NCBI GenBank assembly: GCA_003255025.1
Contig: QANY01011455.1
Coordinates: 62,001 to 126,000, forward strand
Reading direction: 5' to 3'
Source: Datisca glomerata
Lineage: Eukaryota > Streptophyta > Magnoliopsida > Cucurbitales > Datiscaceae
Length of the DNA stretch: 64,000 nt
In this document: positions 1 to 13,446 of the stretch, piece after piece
Position numbering within the stretch: position 1 is the first letter of the stretch
How the letters are laid out: each line of letters begins with the position of its first letter
Position numbers and translations under genes: made by a program
Notes under the pieces: generated by a model
The model's database searches: none
What the model saw: only the letters and a program-made list of their open reading frames with translations
What the model was told of the DNA's origin: nothing

Positions 1-2019
1 ACCCATGGTAGACATAATATTGATAACTGAAATTTAAAACATACATGATTCAATATAATTGATAAATATCTAGAATTTGAAAAGTAAACGTAATGCATGA
101 ATGCAATCATAATCAACACATAAATTTAGCATTTACTAATCATGATAAAATAACCCAATGATTAGTGTGCCGCCTTAGGGTCGGTCAGATTAACCTCAGA
201 CTGTCTAGAGATATTCTTATCCTTATTAATTAAAACTTAAAATATCTCATAATTTCTCTTTTAACAATAAGGCATCGCTTGTTCGGTCAAGTCACAACTA
301 CCACATGAAAGCTTAATTGTGACTTTATGAGTGTAACCCATCATTTCAGATTTCATGACTTCATTTAAAATATGTCATCTTAGGGTCGGGCAAAATTAAA
401 CTACATCACTTCCTCCTATCTTCTTAAGAAGTCCAACCTTGGTATTGGTACAACTCGAAACCTTCCTTAGGAGGATGAAAACAAAACCATCTCAAGGTCC
501 GCCCTACACTGCACGGTGTTGTACTAATGATGAAAATCATGGGTTACTTTGACATGTCAACCTTCTCACACTCACTATTTTAGGATAATGTGTTTCTGTT
601 TAACTAATCAACTAATTCTAAAACAATTACTAGTTAAAATAATAACCATATGAATATTTAATTATCGGTTAATCCAATCTCATTGGTCTAAGTTCATTTA
701 ACTTTCTGAACCGCCTAAGTCTTAATTAGGTGAACTTAGATTAACTAATTAATTATATGCATCAAACTTTAATAAAACTCTTTTACTAAAGTCCGTTAAC
801 CTAAAGGTTACTATAGCCTTTAGTGTGGTGTGATTACTAAATTTTAATTAGTTAAAACCTAACAGTTTACATGCAATTGATTTCATAAAAAATACATATA
901 AACATATTAGGACAATCATAATAAATCATGTTTCTACAGATGAGATGCATGATTAAATAAAACTGTGTGCGATTTTCATGTATGGCATGTGATCGACTAA
1001 TGCATAGACATGTTGTCAAACATAACAATTAAATAATTAAATAAAATAATAATGGAACGAATGACTATTGTGTATTTTTAAATTACAACCCTTTAAATAA
1101 AGAAATAAAATTACAAATCAAACTTTAAGAATACATATTTCCCAAATATTGCTTTCTCCTCCTAATGTGCATCTTCATAATCTTCAAGTTTTGAACAAAA
1201 CCTTTTTTAATTAGAAAAACTATTTTTCTTATTTAAAACAATGTCTATAATTATCCCTTTTAATATAGTTGACTTCAATTTAGTCAAATAATCATTTGAT
1301 ATGATTTGGTCAAACTTGGATCAAATTCGGGCCAAACCCAATCAACCTTTAATATTTAATTTTCATAAAATCAAAAATTAATAATTAGTTTTAAAATTAC
1401 GTTAATTTCAAAATTGAAATGGATAATTAAAAGAGTTTAGGTTTTAATGAAACACTTAGGTGATAAAGTTGGCTACATGGTTTGTTGAAAACTTTCTAAA
1501 ACGTACAACAGTTATCGCCGACGATAGGACTCGATCACCGCCCATCACCACCGCTGCCCGTCTCACTGTTGGTAGCCACCTGCCTCGCCAGACAGCCACT
1601 ATTTAGCATCGGTATAGTACTGCTGGCACTGTTAACCCCTGCCAGAATAGTAAAATTTCAGCTTGAAAAGTAATTTTCCGGTGTGAACAATATTTTCACG
1701 GATGAACATTGTTTTCACGGATGAATAGTAAATTTATGACATTCGTCTCGTGCATTTTTCGTCTTCTCACGATCAGAATAAATATAATCATATTCAAAAT
1801 AAAATTACAAAAATTCTTATGCCTCAATTTGGCTTACAAAAGATTTACGAAAAATTAAAACAAAATTTAAGTCAATAATCACCTTACAATTAACGATATA
1901 TTATTTTTCATACATTCAAAAAACAGAATCATCCATCATCATACATATCTCATAAATAATGTAAGAAAACCCACACGATATTTAACATATAAATATATAA
2001 AGACTGCTATGATACCACT
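1..2019 (-). mobile_element. Ty1/copia family A: untranslated leader between PBS and gag
   Basis: Read on the minus strand, this stretch matches the plus-strand copia leader at 31275-33200 over most of its length, from the primer-binding site through a GC-rich patch (1500-1660) to the approach of gag at coordinate 1. No protein is encoded here. The gag and pol of this copy should lie to the left of the window. A short direct repeat built on ttttcacggatgaa sits at about 1690-1730. The leader is unusually long (about 1.9 kb) in both copies, so this is a property of the family and not a rearrangement. Confidence 0.75.
2000..2017 (-). other. Primer-binding site (initiator tRNA-Met type)
   Basis: The minus strand reads TGGTATCATAGC. 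It differs by one base from TGGTATCAGAGC, the usual plant copia PBS complementary to the 3' end of initiator tRNA-Met. It lies two bases from the LTR end (CA at 2020-2021 on the minus strand). Similar PBS copies recur inside the array next to each LTR end at about 2964, 4227, 5509, 7826, 9050 and 10258. Confidence 0.75.
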
Positions 2020-5000
2020 TGCTGATCGTTGTGGCGCGTGCTCGGTGAAAGCGTGGAGGCGTGTGGCGTTTTAAGAAATTAAACTTTTAATAAAAATCGA
2101 ATCTTTTAATAAAATAAAATTTGCGCAACGCCTCGATAACCAAATAAAAAATTTTATGAAAAATATTTTTTCAATCATTCAGGATCCATTATATATTTAA
2201 AATTTAAATCTACAACATACAATGTAAGGAATCATATACCTCTTGTAGTCTATGTGTCCTTGTAAAACTCGATCGATCCTCCATTCCTACGAAATCGTTC
2301 CGAAGATCAATAGACTCCAAGATCAACACCAAGATAATTCAAGTCAATCCTCAACGCACTAGGACGTCTGTGGGCACGTAGAATATTACAATACACTTTT
2401 TATGACTCTAGATGTTCTCAACACATGAGATCTAGAGAGTCAGCAATGTGCCGTGAGCCAGCAGTGTGCCGTGAGCCAGCATAGTTTCTCACGGCACCAC
2501 TGTAGTGCGATGTGGTACTATAGTGTTGCACACTCACTACTATAGTGCTACGTGGCACAACAGTAGTCCATGTCAATTTCTGATACACTATCAGTGATTA
2601 ACACGTGATAATTTTTACAAATTAAATATTTATTTTTCAGTCATTTTCTCATGTCAAGAAATATTCATACCCTATATAGCGTAGTATAAAGGTGACTTGA
2701 GAACCATGGACCTATAATCCTAAGCTCCAATAAACCAGATTATTAATTAAATAATTTTATTTATTAATTTGAATATTACTCCACTATAAATATGGAATTG
2801 CATTCTTAGAGATTATAGAATGTATTTACGGAGTATTCTCATGTAGTCCACTGACATAATCATTTCATTTCATGTAGTTGTGTCATCCATCATCATGCAT
2901 ATCTCATGAATAATGCAAGAAAACTCACACAACATTTAACATATAAATATATAAAGACCGCTATGATACCACTTGTTGGTCATGGCGGTGGAAGTGTGGA
3001 GGCGCGTGGCATTTTAAAAAAAATTAAACTTTTAATAAAAATGGAATCTTTAATAAACAAAATTTGCGCAACGCAACGATAACCAAATAAAAACCTTTAT
3101 TGAAATTTTTTTTTTCAATCACTCAAGATCCATTATATATTTATAACTTAAATCTACAACATACAAGGTTAGCAATCATGTACCTCTTGTAGTCTATATC
3201 AAGTGTCATTGTACAAACTGATTGATCCTCCATTCCTACGAAATCGTTCCAACGATCAGTAGACTCTGAGATCCACACCAAGATCTTTCAAGTCAATTTT
3301 CAATGCACTATGACGTGTTTGGGCATGTAGAATATTACAATACAGTTTTTATGTCTCTAGATGTTCTCAACACGCGAGATCTAGAGAGCCGGCAGTGTGG
3401 CGTGAGCCAGCCCAGTGTGCCATGAGCCAGCAGTATGTTGTGAGCCAGCACGATTTCTCACGGCACCACTATAGTGGAATGTGGTACAATAGTGTTACAC
3501 ACTCACTACTGTAGTGTCACCTGACACAACAGTAATCCGTGTCAATTTTTGATACCCTATCAAGGATTGACACGTGACAACTTTTACTAATTAAATATTT
3601 ATTTTAATCACATAATTATCTAGATATCAGTTAATTCAAAATTAACATATTTGATTATCCCTATCAACTAACTTATATGTTATTTAACAAATAACAGATT
3701 TAGTTTATTTAAATTATTTTATAATAATAATTTAATTATCTAATTTCACATTTTCGATATTCTGTTTCACTTATCGATAATTAATATATATATAATTTCC
3801 ATAAATTATATTTAAATATATAAATAATTTAATTAATTAATCACACATAATTATGTACTTGCTTCAGAATAAAATTTCTTTTACAAGTTAGTCCTTTCTC
3901 ATGTCCAGAAATATTCACATCCTAGACAACGTAGTATAAAGATGACTTGAAGATCATGGACCTATAATCCTAAACTCCAATAAACCAGATTATTGATTAA
4001 ACTCTTTAACTAAATAATTTTATTTATTAATTTCATTATTACTCCACTATGAATATGGAATTGCATTCTTAGAGATCGTAGAATGTATTTACAGAGTATT
4101 CTCATGTAGTTCACTGACATAATCATTTTATTTCATGTAGTTGTGTCATCCATCATCATACATATCTCATGAATAATGCAAGAAAATCCACACAACATTT
4201 AACATATAAATATATAAAGACCGTTATGATTCCATTTGCTTGTCGTCGCGGTGCGTGCGCGGCTCAAGCATGGAGGCGCGTGACTTTTTAAAAAATTAAA
4301 CTTTTAATAAAAATAAAATTTGCGCAACGCCACGATAACCAAATAAAACTTTTATCGAAAACTTTTTTTCAATCAGTCAGGATCCATTATATATTTATAA
4401 TTAAAATCTACAATATACGAGGTTATGAATCATATACCTATGTAGTCTATATCAAGTGTCCTTGTAAAAAACGATCGATCCTCCATTCCCATTAAATCGT
4501 TCCAACGATCAGTAGACTCCAAGATCCACACCAAGATCTTTCAAGTAAATACTCAACGCACTAGAACGTGTGTGGGCACGTAGAATATTAAATACACTTT
4601 TTATGTTTGTAAATCTTCTCAACACATGAGATCTAGAGAGCCAGCAGTGTGATGTAAGCCAGTATAGTGTGCCGCGAGCCAGCGGTGTGCCGTGAGCTAT
4701 CACAGTTTCTCGACACCACTGTAGTGCAATGTGGTACTATAGTGTCGCATACTCACTACTGTAGTGCAGCGTGGCACAACAGTAGTCCATGTCAATTTCT
4801 GATACCCTATCAGCAATTGACACGTGACAATGTTTATGAATTAAATGGTTATTTTAATCAGATAATTCTCTAAATATCAGTGAAGTCAAAATTAATATAT
4901 CTGATTATCCCTATTAACTAACTTATCTGTCATTTTACTAATAACAGATTTTATTTATTTATATTATTTTCTAATAATAATTTAATTATCTAATTTCACA

Positions 5001-7429
5001 ACTTCGATATGCTGTCTCACTTATCGATAATTAAAGAAATTGATAATTTTATATATATATATAATTTCCAAAAATTATATTTAAATATATAAATAATTCT
5101 ATTAATTAATCACACATAATTCTCTCATAATTATGTACTTGCCTCAGAATAAAAATTCTTTTTACAAGTCAGTCATTTTCTCATCTCCTGAAATATTCAC
5201 TCTTTAGACAGCGTAATATAGAGGCGACTTGAGAACTATGGACCTATAATCCTAAGCTCCAATAAACCAGATTATCAATTAAACTCTTTAATTAAATAAT
5301 TTTATTTATTAATTTCATTATTATTCCACTATGAATATGGAATTGCATTCTTAGAGATCATAGAATGTATTTACAGAGTATTCTCATGTAGTTCACTGAC
5401 ATAATCATTTTATTTCATGTAGTTGTGTCATCCATCATCATACATATCTCATGAATAATGCAAGAAAATTCACACAACATTTAACATATAAATATATAAA
5501 GACTGTTATGATACCACTTGCTTGTCGTCGCGGTGCATGCGTGGCTCAAGCGTGGAGGCGTGTGGCCTTTTAAAAAATTAAACTTTTAATAAAAATAAAA
5601 TTTGCGCAACGCCACGATAACCAAATAAAAACTTTTATCGAAAACTATTTTTCAATCAGTTAGGATCCATTATATATTTATAATTGAAATCTACAACATA
5701 CGAGGTTAGGAATCATATACCTCTGTAGTCTATATCAAGTGTCTTTGTAAAAATCGATCAATCCTCCATTCTCACGAAATCGTTCCAACGATCAGTAGAC
5801 TCGAAGATCCACACCAAGATCTTCCAAGTCAATTCTCAACGCAGTAGGACGTGTGTGGGCACGTAGAATATTACAATACACTTTTTATGTTTGTGGATCT
5901 TCTCAACACATGAGATCTAGAGAGCCAGCAGTGTGATGTAAGCGAGTATAGTGTGCCGTGAGCCAGCGGTGTGCCGTGAGCTATCACAGTTTCTCGGCAC
6001 CACTGTAATGCAATGTGGTATTATAGTGTCGCATACTCACTACTGTAGTGCGACGTGGCACAACAGCAGTCCATGTCAATTTCTGATACTCTATCAGTGA
6101 TTGACACGTGACAATGTTTGCGAATTAAGTGGTTATTTTAATCAGATAATTCTCTAGATATCATTGAAGTCAAAATTAATATATCTGATTATCTAACTAA
6201 CTTATCTGTCATTTCACAAATAACAGATTTTATTTATTTATATTATTTTCTAATAATAATTTAATTATCTAATTTCACAACTTCTATATGCTGTCTAACT
6301 TATCGATAATTACAGAAATTGATAATTATATATATATATATATCCCAAAAATTATATTTAAATCTATAAATAATTCAATTAATTAATCACACATAATTAT
6401 CTCATAATTATATACTTGTCTCAGAATAAAAATTCTTTTTACAAGTCAGTCCTTTTCTCATGTCCTGAAATATTCACTCCTTAGACAGCGTAGTATAGAG
6501 GCGACTTGAGGACTATGGACCTATAATCCTAAACTCCAATAAACCAGATTATCAATTAAACTCTTTAATTAAATAATTTTATTTATTAATTTCATTATTA
6601 TTCTACTATAAATATGGAATTGCATTCTTAGAGATTATAGAATGTATTTACAGAAGAGTGGAGGGTCGTGACCTTTTAAAAAATTAAACTTTAAATAAAA
6701 ATCGAATCTCTTGATAAAACAAAATTTGCGCAACGCCACAATAACTAAATAAAAACTTTTATTGAAAACTTTTTTTCAATCAGTCAGGTCCGTTATATAT
6801 TTATAATTTAAATCTACAACATACAAGGTTAGGCATCATATACCTCTTGTAGTCTATATCAAGTGTCCTTGTAAAAATCGATCGATCCTCTATTCTCACT
6901 AAATCTTTCCAACGATCAGTAGACTCCGAGATCCACACCAAGATCTTCCAAGTCAATCATCAATGCACTAGGACGTGTGTGGACACATACAATATTACAA
7001 TACACATTTTATGTCTTTAGATGTTCTCAACAAATGAGATCTAGAGAGCCAGCATAGTGTGTCATGAGCCAGCAGTGTGCCATGAGGCAGCACAGTTTCT
7101 CACGGCACCACTATAGTGCAATTTGGTCTTATAGTGTTATACACTCACTAGTGTAGTGTCACGTGGCATAACAGTAGTCCATGTCAATATTCTATACCCT
7201 ATCAGTGATTGACACTTGACAATTTTTATGAATAAAATACTTATCTACATATTTATCTACATATCAGTTGATTCAAAATTAACATATCTGATTATCCCTA
7301 TCAACTAACTTATCTGATATTTTACAAATAACAGATTAATTTATTTAAATTATTATCTAAATATAATTTAATTATCTAATTTTACAACATCGATATTTTG
7401 TCTCACTTATCGATAATTAAAAAAATTGA

Positions 7430-7469
<40 letters not shown>

Positions 7470-10267
7470 NAAAATTCTTTTACAAGTTAGTCCTTTATCA
7501 TGTTCAGAAATATTCACATCCTAGACAACGTAGTATAGAGGTGACTTGAAGACCATGAACATATAATCTTAAACTCCAATAAACCAGATTATTAATTAAA
7601 CTCTTTAATTAAATAATTTTATTTATTAATTTCATTATTACTCCACTATAAATATGGAATTGCATTCTTAGAGATTATAGAATGTATTTACAGAATATTC
7701 TCATGTAGTCCACTGACATAATCATTTTATTTCATGTAGTTGTGTCATCCACCATTATACATATCTCATGAATAATGCAAGAAAATCAACAAAACATTTA
7801 ACATATAAATATATAAAGACCGCTATGATACCACTTGCTGGTTGTCGCGGCGCGTGGGCGGCTGAAGCGTGGAGGCGCGTGGCCTTTTGAAAAATTAAAC
7901 TTTTAATAAAAATCGAATTTTTTAATAAAATAAAATTTGCACAACGCCACGATAACCAAATAAAAACTTTTATTGAAAACTCTTTTTCAGTCAGTCAGGA
8001 TCCATTATATATTTATAACTGAAATCTACAACATAAGAGGTTAGGAACCATATACGTCTTGTAGTCTATATCAAGTGTTCTTGAAAAACCGATCGATCCT
8101 CCATTCCAACAAAATCGTTCCGACGATCAGTAGACTCCAAGATCCACACCAAGATCTTTCAAGTCAATCCTCAACGCACTAGGATGTGTGTGGGCACGTA
8201 GAATATTACAATACAACTTTTATATCTCTAGATGTTCTCAACACATGAGATATAGAGAGCCAAGAGTGTGTTGTGAGCCAGCACAGTGTGCCGTGAGCCA
8301 GCAGTGTGCCGTGAGCCAGCACACTTTCTCGGCACCACTGTAGTGCTATGCCCTACTATAGTGTTGTACATTCACTACCGTCGTGCCACGTGGCACAACA
8401 TTAATCTATGTCAATTTCTGATACCCTGTCAGTGATTGATACGTGACAATTTTTACGAATTAAATATTTATTTTAATCACATAATTATCTAGATATCAGT
8501 TAATTCAAAATTAACATATCTGATTATCTCTATCAACTAACTTATCTGTCTCATTTATCGATAATTAAAAAATTGATAATTATATATATATAATTTCCAG
8601 AAATTATATTTAAATATATAAATAATTCAATTAATTAATTCTTAAGTAATTAATCACACATAATTATCTAATAATTATGTTCCCCTAGAATAAAAATTTA
8701 TTTTACAAGTCAGTCATTTTTTCATGCCTTGAAATATTCACACCCTAGACAACATAGTATAGAGGTGACTTGAAGACCATTGACATATAATCCTAAACTC
8801 CAATAAACCAGATTATTAATTAAACTCTTTAATTAAGTAATTTTATTTATTAATTTTATTATTACTCCACTATAAATATGGAATTGCATTCTTAGAGATT
8901 ATAGAATGTATTCACAGAATATTCTCATGTAGTCCACTGACATAATCATTTTATTTCATGTAGTTGTGTCATCCACCATTATACATATCTCATGAATAAT
9001 GAAAGAAAATTCACACAACATTTAACATATAAATATATAAAGACCGTTATGATACCACTTGCTGGTCATCGCGGCGCGTGGGCGGCTGAAATGTGGAGGC
9101 GCGTGGCCTTTTGAAAAATTAAACTTTTAATAAAAATTGAATCTTTTAATAAAATAAAATTTACACAACGCCACGATAACCAAATAAAAACTTTTATTGA
9201 AAACTCTTCTTCAGTCAGTCAGGATCCATTATATATTTATAACTGAAATCTACAACATAAGAGGTTAGGAACCATATACATCTTGTAGTCTATATCAAGT
9301 GTCCTTGAAAAAACCGATCGATCCTCCATTCCCACAAAATTGTTCCAACGATCAATAGACTCCAAGATCCACACCAAGATCTTTCAAGTCAATCATCAAC
9401 GCACTAGGACGTGTGTGGGCACGTAAAATATTACAATACACTTTTTATGTCTCTGGATGTTCTCAATACATGAGATCTAGAGAGCCAGCAGTGTGCTGTG
9501 AGCCAGTATAGTGTGTCATGAGCCAGTATAGTGTACCGTGAGCCAGCATAGTTTTTCGGCACCACTATAATGCAATGTGGCACTATAGTGTGGTACTATA
9601 GTGTCGCACATTCACTACTCTATTTTAATCAGATAATTATCTGGATATCAGTTAATAAAAAATTAACATATCTGATTATCCCTATCAACTAACTTATCTG
9701 TTAGTTCAGAAATAACAGATTTTGTTTATTTATATTATCTAATAATAATTTAATTATCTAATTTCACAACTTCGATATTCTGTCTCACTTATCGATAATT
9801 AAAGAAATTGATTATTATATATATAATTTCTAAAAATTATATTTAAATATATAAATAATTCAGTTAGTTAATCACACATAATTATCTTATAATTATGTAC
9901 TTGCCTCAGAATAAAAATTCTTTTTACAAGTCAGCCCTTTTCTCATGTCCAGAAATATTCACACCTTAGACAACATAGTATAGATGTGACTTGAGGACCA
10001 TGGAACTGTAATCCTAAGCTCCAATATACCAGATTATTAATTAAATAATTTTTTTTATTAATTTCATTATTACTCCACTATAAATATGGAATTGCGTTCT
10101 TATAGATTATAGAATGTATTTATAGAGTATTCTCATGTAGTCCACATATATAATCATTTTATTTCATGTAGTTGTGTCATCCATCGTCATACATATCTCA
10201 TGAATAATGCAAGAAAATTCACACAACATTTAACATATAAATATATAAAGACCGTATTGATCCCACT
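2020..10267 (-). repeat. Tandem array of truncated LTR + PBS + short leader units (copia family A)
   Basis: Seven direct repeats lie in a row, each made (minus strand) of the 3' two thirds of the family A LTR, the PBS, and only about 95 bp of leader before the next LTR copy begins. LTR-end junctions are at 2020, 2974, 4237, 5519, about 6655, 7836, 9060 and 10268, giving periods of 954, 1263, 1282, about 1136, about 1181, 1224 and 1208 bp. The leader-to-LTR junction is the same in the complete units: gatgatggatg joined to acacaactacatg, at a short ggatg/ggagg similarity. Exceptions: the 2020-2973 unit lacks about 270 bp inside the LTR, and the unit ending near 6655 has lost the PBS and leader by a deletion. 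Open frames here are translations of LTR sequence, not genes. The unit probably arose once by microhomology-mediated duplication and then amplified by unequal exchange. Confidence 0.85.
7437..7470. repeat. AT microsatellite ending in an ambiguous base
   Basis: A run of TA dinucleotides ends with the only N of the window (7470). The following bases rejoin the LTR about 100 bp further on than in sister units. This probably marks an assembly join or collapse within the array. Confidence 0.8.
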
Positions 10268-12073
10268 TGCTGGTCGTCGCGGCGCGTGGGCGGCTGAAGC
10301 GTGGAGGTGCGTGGCTTTTTAAAAAATTAAACTTTTTATAAAAATTGAATCTTTTAATATAATAAAATTTGCGCAACTCCACGATAACCAAATAAAAACT
10401 TTTATTGAAAACTTTTTTGAATCGTCAGGATCCATTATATATTTATAACTGAAATCTACAACATACAATGTTAGGAATCATATACCTCTTGTAGTTTATA
10501 TCAAGTGTCGTTGTAAAAACCGATCGATCCTTCATTCCCAAGAAATCGTTCCAACGATCAGTAGACTCCGAGATCCACACAAAGATCTTCCAAGTCAATC
10601 CTCAACGCACTAGGACGTGTGTGGGCACGTAGAATATTACAATACAACTTTTATATCTCTAGATATTCTCAACAGATGAGATCTAGAGAGCCAAGAGTGT
10701 GTTGTGAGCCAGCAGTGTGCCGTGAGCTAGCACACTTTCTCGGCACCACTATAGTGAGATGTGCTACTATAGTGGTGTACATTCACTACTATCGTGCCAC
10801 GTGGCACAACAGTAGTCTATGTCAATTTCTGATACACTATCAGTGATTGATACGTGACAATTTTTATGAATTAAATATTTATTTTAGTCGCATAATTATC
10901 TAGATATAGTTAATTCAAAATTAACATATCTGATTATCCCTATCAACTAACTTATATGTTATTTCACAAATAACAGATTTTGTTTATTTAAATTATTATC
11001 TAATAATAATTTAATTATCTAATTTCACAACTTTGATATTCTGTCTCACTTATCGATAATTATATATATAATTTCCAAAAATTATATTTAAATATATAAA
11101 TAATTCAATTAATTAATCACACATAATTATCTCATAATTATATACTTGCTCTAGAATAAAAATTGTTTTTACAAGTAGGTCATTTTCTCATGTCCAAAAA
11201 TATTTACACCCTAGACAATGTAGTATAGAGTGACTTGAAGACCATGGACATATAATCCTAAGCTCCAATAAACCAGATTATTAATTAAACTCTTTTATTA
11301 AATAATTTTATTTATTAATTTCATTATTTCTCCATTATAAATATGGAATTGCATTCTTAGAGATTATATAATGTATTCTCATATAGTCAATTGACATAAT
11401 CATTTCATGTAGTTGTGTCCTCCAAATATTGGTTAGTAAATTAGAATTGGTCAAAATTATCATTTTACCTTTCTAATTACATCTTGATCCTTAAGTACCA
11501 TTAATCCACTAGTGAATGACTAATTTATAATCTTATTATAAATTTGAGCTCAATAGTCATTCAGTTCGAGAATTAACACTTAAGGGAACCAATATACGAT
11601 CAGTTAGGAAAGTTCAGATTCCAAATTTTGTAAGATCATGTCCCCAACCATTCACATCACTGAATCTCTAAAATAAAGTCACTAGCTTGATTAACAAACA
11701 GACCTTAACGAGTGAATTAAAAGATCCAATAGACATGCATAGGAGTTCATGACTACTCAGGATTCAGACTGATCAACATATGATCATCGAATTGATGTGT
11801 ATTAAATTTTTATGATAAATGGCACGTTAATAAAGATATTAATTGACATCGGTCCTGTATATATAATCTTATTATATAAAGTACCTTCACTAAAATGTTA
11901 ATCCCCTCGTACTAATACAAGATCATAGTCTCATTAATGAATATAAAATTTTCAGATATTTATATAAATTATTCAACAATAATTTAAAAGAACAATTATA
12001 AGAAAAATATAATCTTCTTTAAATTTCATATCAAAATGTCAATACACATACTTTGAGGGCATAACCCCAAATA
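10268..12073 (-). mobile_element. Full-length LTR of copia family A (5' LTR of the minus-strand element)
   Basis: This is the only complete LTR of the minus-strand element in the window (about 1.8 kb). Its beginning (about 12073, ttggggttatgccctcaaag on the minus strand) matches the starts of the plus-strand LTRs at 13452 and 26132. Its end (ccagca at 10268) is followed by a PBS. The 11420-12073 part is absent from all the tandem units to the left. The first bases of the LTR are degenerate (TATTTGGGG instead of TGTTGGGG). Confidence 0.75.
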
Positions 12074-12146
12074 ATTAGTACTTAATAATGCTTTGTTATC
12101 ATTCAAGTTAGCTTATTAACTCAAAGGGTTAGCAATCTCCCCCTTT
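12074..12146 (-). mobile_element. Polypurine tract and first 60 bp of the 3' LTR of a SIRE-like copia
   Basis: On the minus strand a purine run (aaaagggggagat, 12135-12146) directly precedes TGCTAACC, whose TG (12133-12134) would be the LTR start. A gatgacaa...gggggaga sequence just before the LTR is typical of plant SIRE/Maximus elements. Only about 60 bp of this LTR remain before it is interrupted by the family A LTR at 12073, so family A landed in, or recombined with, this LTR. Confidence 0.55.
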
Positions 12147-12687
12147 TATGATGACAACCAATTGTCACTAATGACAATGATAACAAGGATAAAAGGTCAA
12201 TAACTCTCACTTAATTTTGTATCTCCCCCTTAATTTAGTATCTCTCCCCCTTTAACATCATCAAATAATAACAGTAAAAAGGTGAAATAAAATAGATAGC
12301 AGTCCATTAATATACTACGAAGTAAAAAAATAGTTAACAATAATTCATTAGAGTACTTTTAAATCAAGTAGACTAAACAATCCATCAAACTCAGAAACAC
12401 AATCCATCCTACTATCATAAAGAGTCAGAAGCACAATCCATCAAAGTTACTAAGTGTAATAAATCAAGTAGGCTACATATTTATACATCGAAAGGAGGTT
12501 GAGGGAAGCACAATGAAGATTGGCCATAACGGAGTTATATTGTGCTTGTTGTTGTCAAAGAAAGTTATTGTAATTGTGCTCATGTTGAAGTTGAAGCACT
12601 TGAATGGATGAAGAAAGTGAATCAATTCGAGCATTGGTAATGTCTAACCTCTCATGACACCTTGAATAGTGTATTGGTTTGTGGGCC

Positions 12688-13214
12688 TTAGACCATATAG
12701 TTGACTACATCTTGTCTACAAAGTATTTTATTGGCTTCTACAAGACCAAAATCAACTATGGTAGTCCATGCCAAGGTATGAAAACACATTGTTCCATCAT
12801 ATGTAATATCTAAGATTTTACCTAATAAAGTCCCATCTATTTTAAATTTTAATGTTAACACACCCTCTGAATCCATTCTAAACTTCAATGTTAACACACA
12901 CTCCCAAACGATTCTATATAGGATAGGAACCACCTCTATTCCATCAAATTCCCTAACATTGATGTTTCTTTCCATCAAAATATTCATATTCTCATACTTT
13001 GAAAAATTGCACTAGTTTCATCATCAAGAAAGAGATTCTCATCATACCTTGACTCTTCTTCAATGGGAGATGCTTCTCTAACTCTTTTTTCTTTTGATGG
13101 CCTAGAAGATCTTGAAGAAGTAGCCGTAGGAGCCATAGAGGAGTGGGATATTTGGAGTAGATGAAGAAATTTTAGGGAATTCAGGAGGATTGGAATTGAT
13201 TTTGATGATGACAA
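12688..13214 (-). pseudogene. Extra ORF downstream of pol of the SIRE-like copia (remnant)
   Basis: Two abutting minus-strand frames form one broken reading. The first (13214-12984) has a Ser/Arg/Lys-rich start MAPTATSSRSSRPSK followed by an acidic stretch. The second (12987-12688) contains ERNINVREFDGI and VWECVLTLKF. The pattern resembles the putative plant transposon protein domain often carried beyond pol in SIRE/Maximus elements. Position agrees: it lies after RNase H (once the solo LTR is subtracted) and before the polypurine tract. The frame changes between the two parts, and a 30-bp segment coding LTLKF is repeated. Function is unknown; family assignment is by context and weak resemblance. 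Confidence 0.45.
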
Positions 13215-13446
13215 TTTGAGTTTGAGAGGGATTTTTCAGAATTGGAGGGTTAAGGTTTTGAGAGAAAAGGAAAAGAGGAAAAAATGAGAGGCGGGGAAGA
13301 GGAAAATCCCATTTTTACACTAGGTGAAAACTGGATCCTGATAGAGAGGTCGACCGATGGTCTTAGACAGGTCGTCCACTCCTCGCAATGAAGCCAATAT
13401 TTTTCCCTGTTGCAGATCTCATACGTTCCCTCACCAAAGCTCGGCC

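Noticed and set aside
2430..2490. Short regularly spaced repeats (gtgtgccgtgagccagc) resembling a CRISPR-like array
   Set aside because: Only two or three units without unique spacers, inside a plant LTR; a minisatellite is the adequate explanation.
4509..10846. Short open frames in the left 12 kb, some repeated every 1.2 kb
   Set aside because: They recur because the LTR unit recurs; each is a shadow of LTR sequence with no conserved start or domain.
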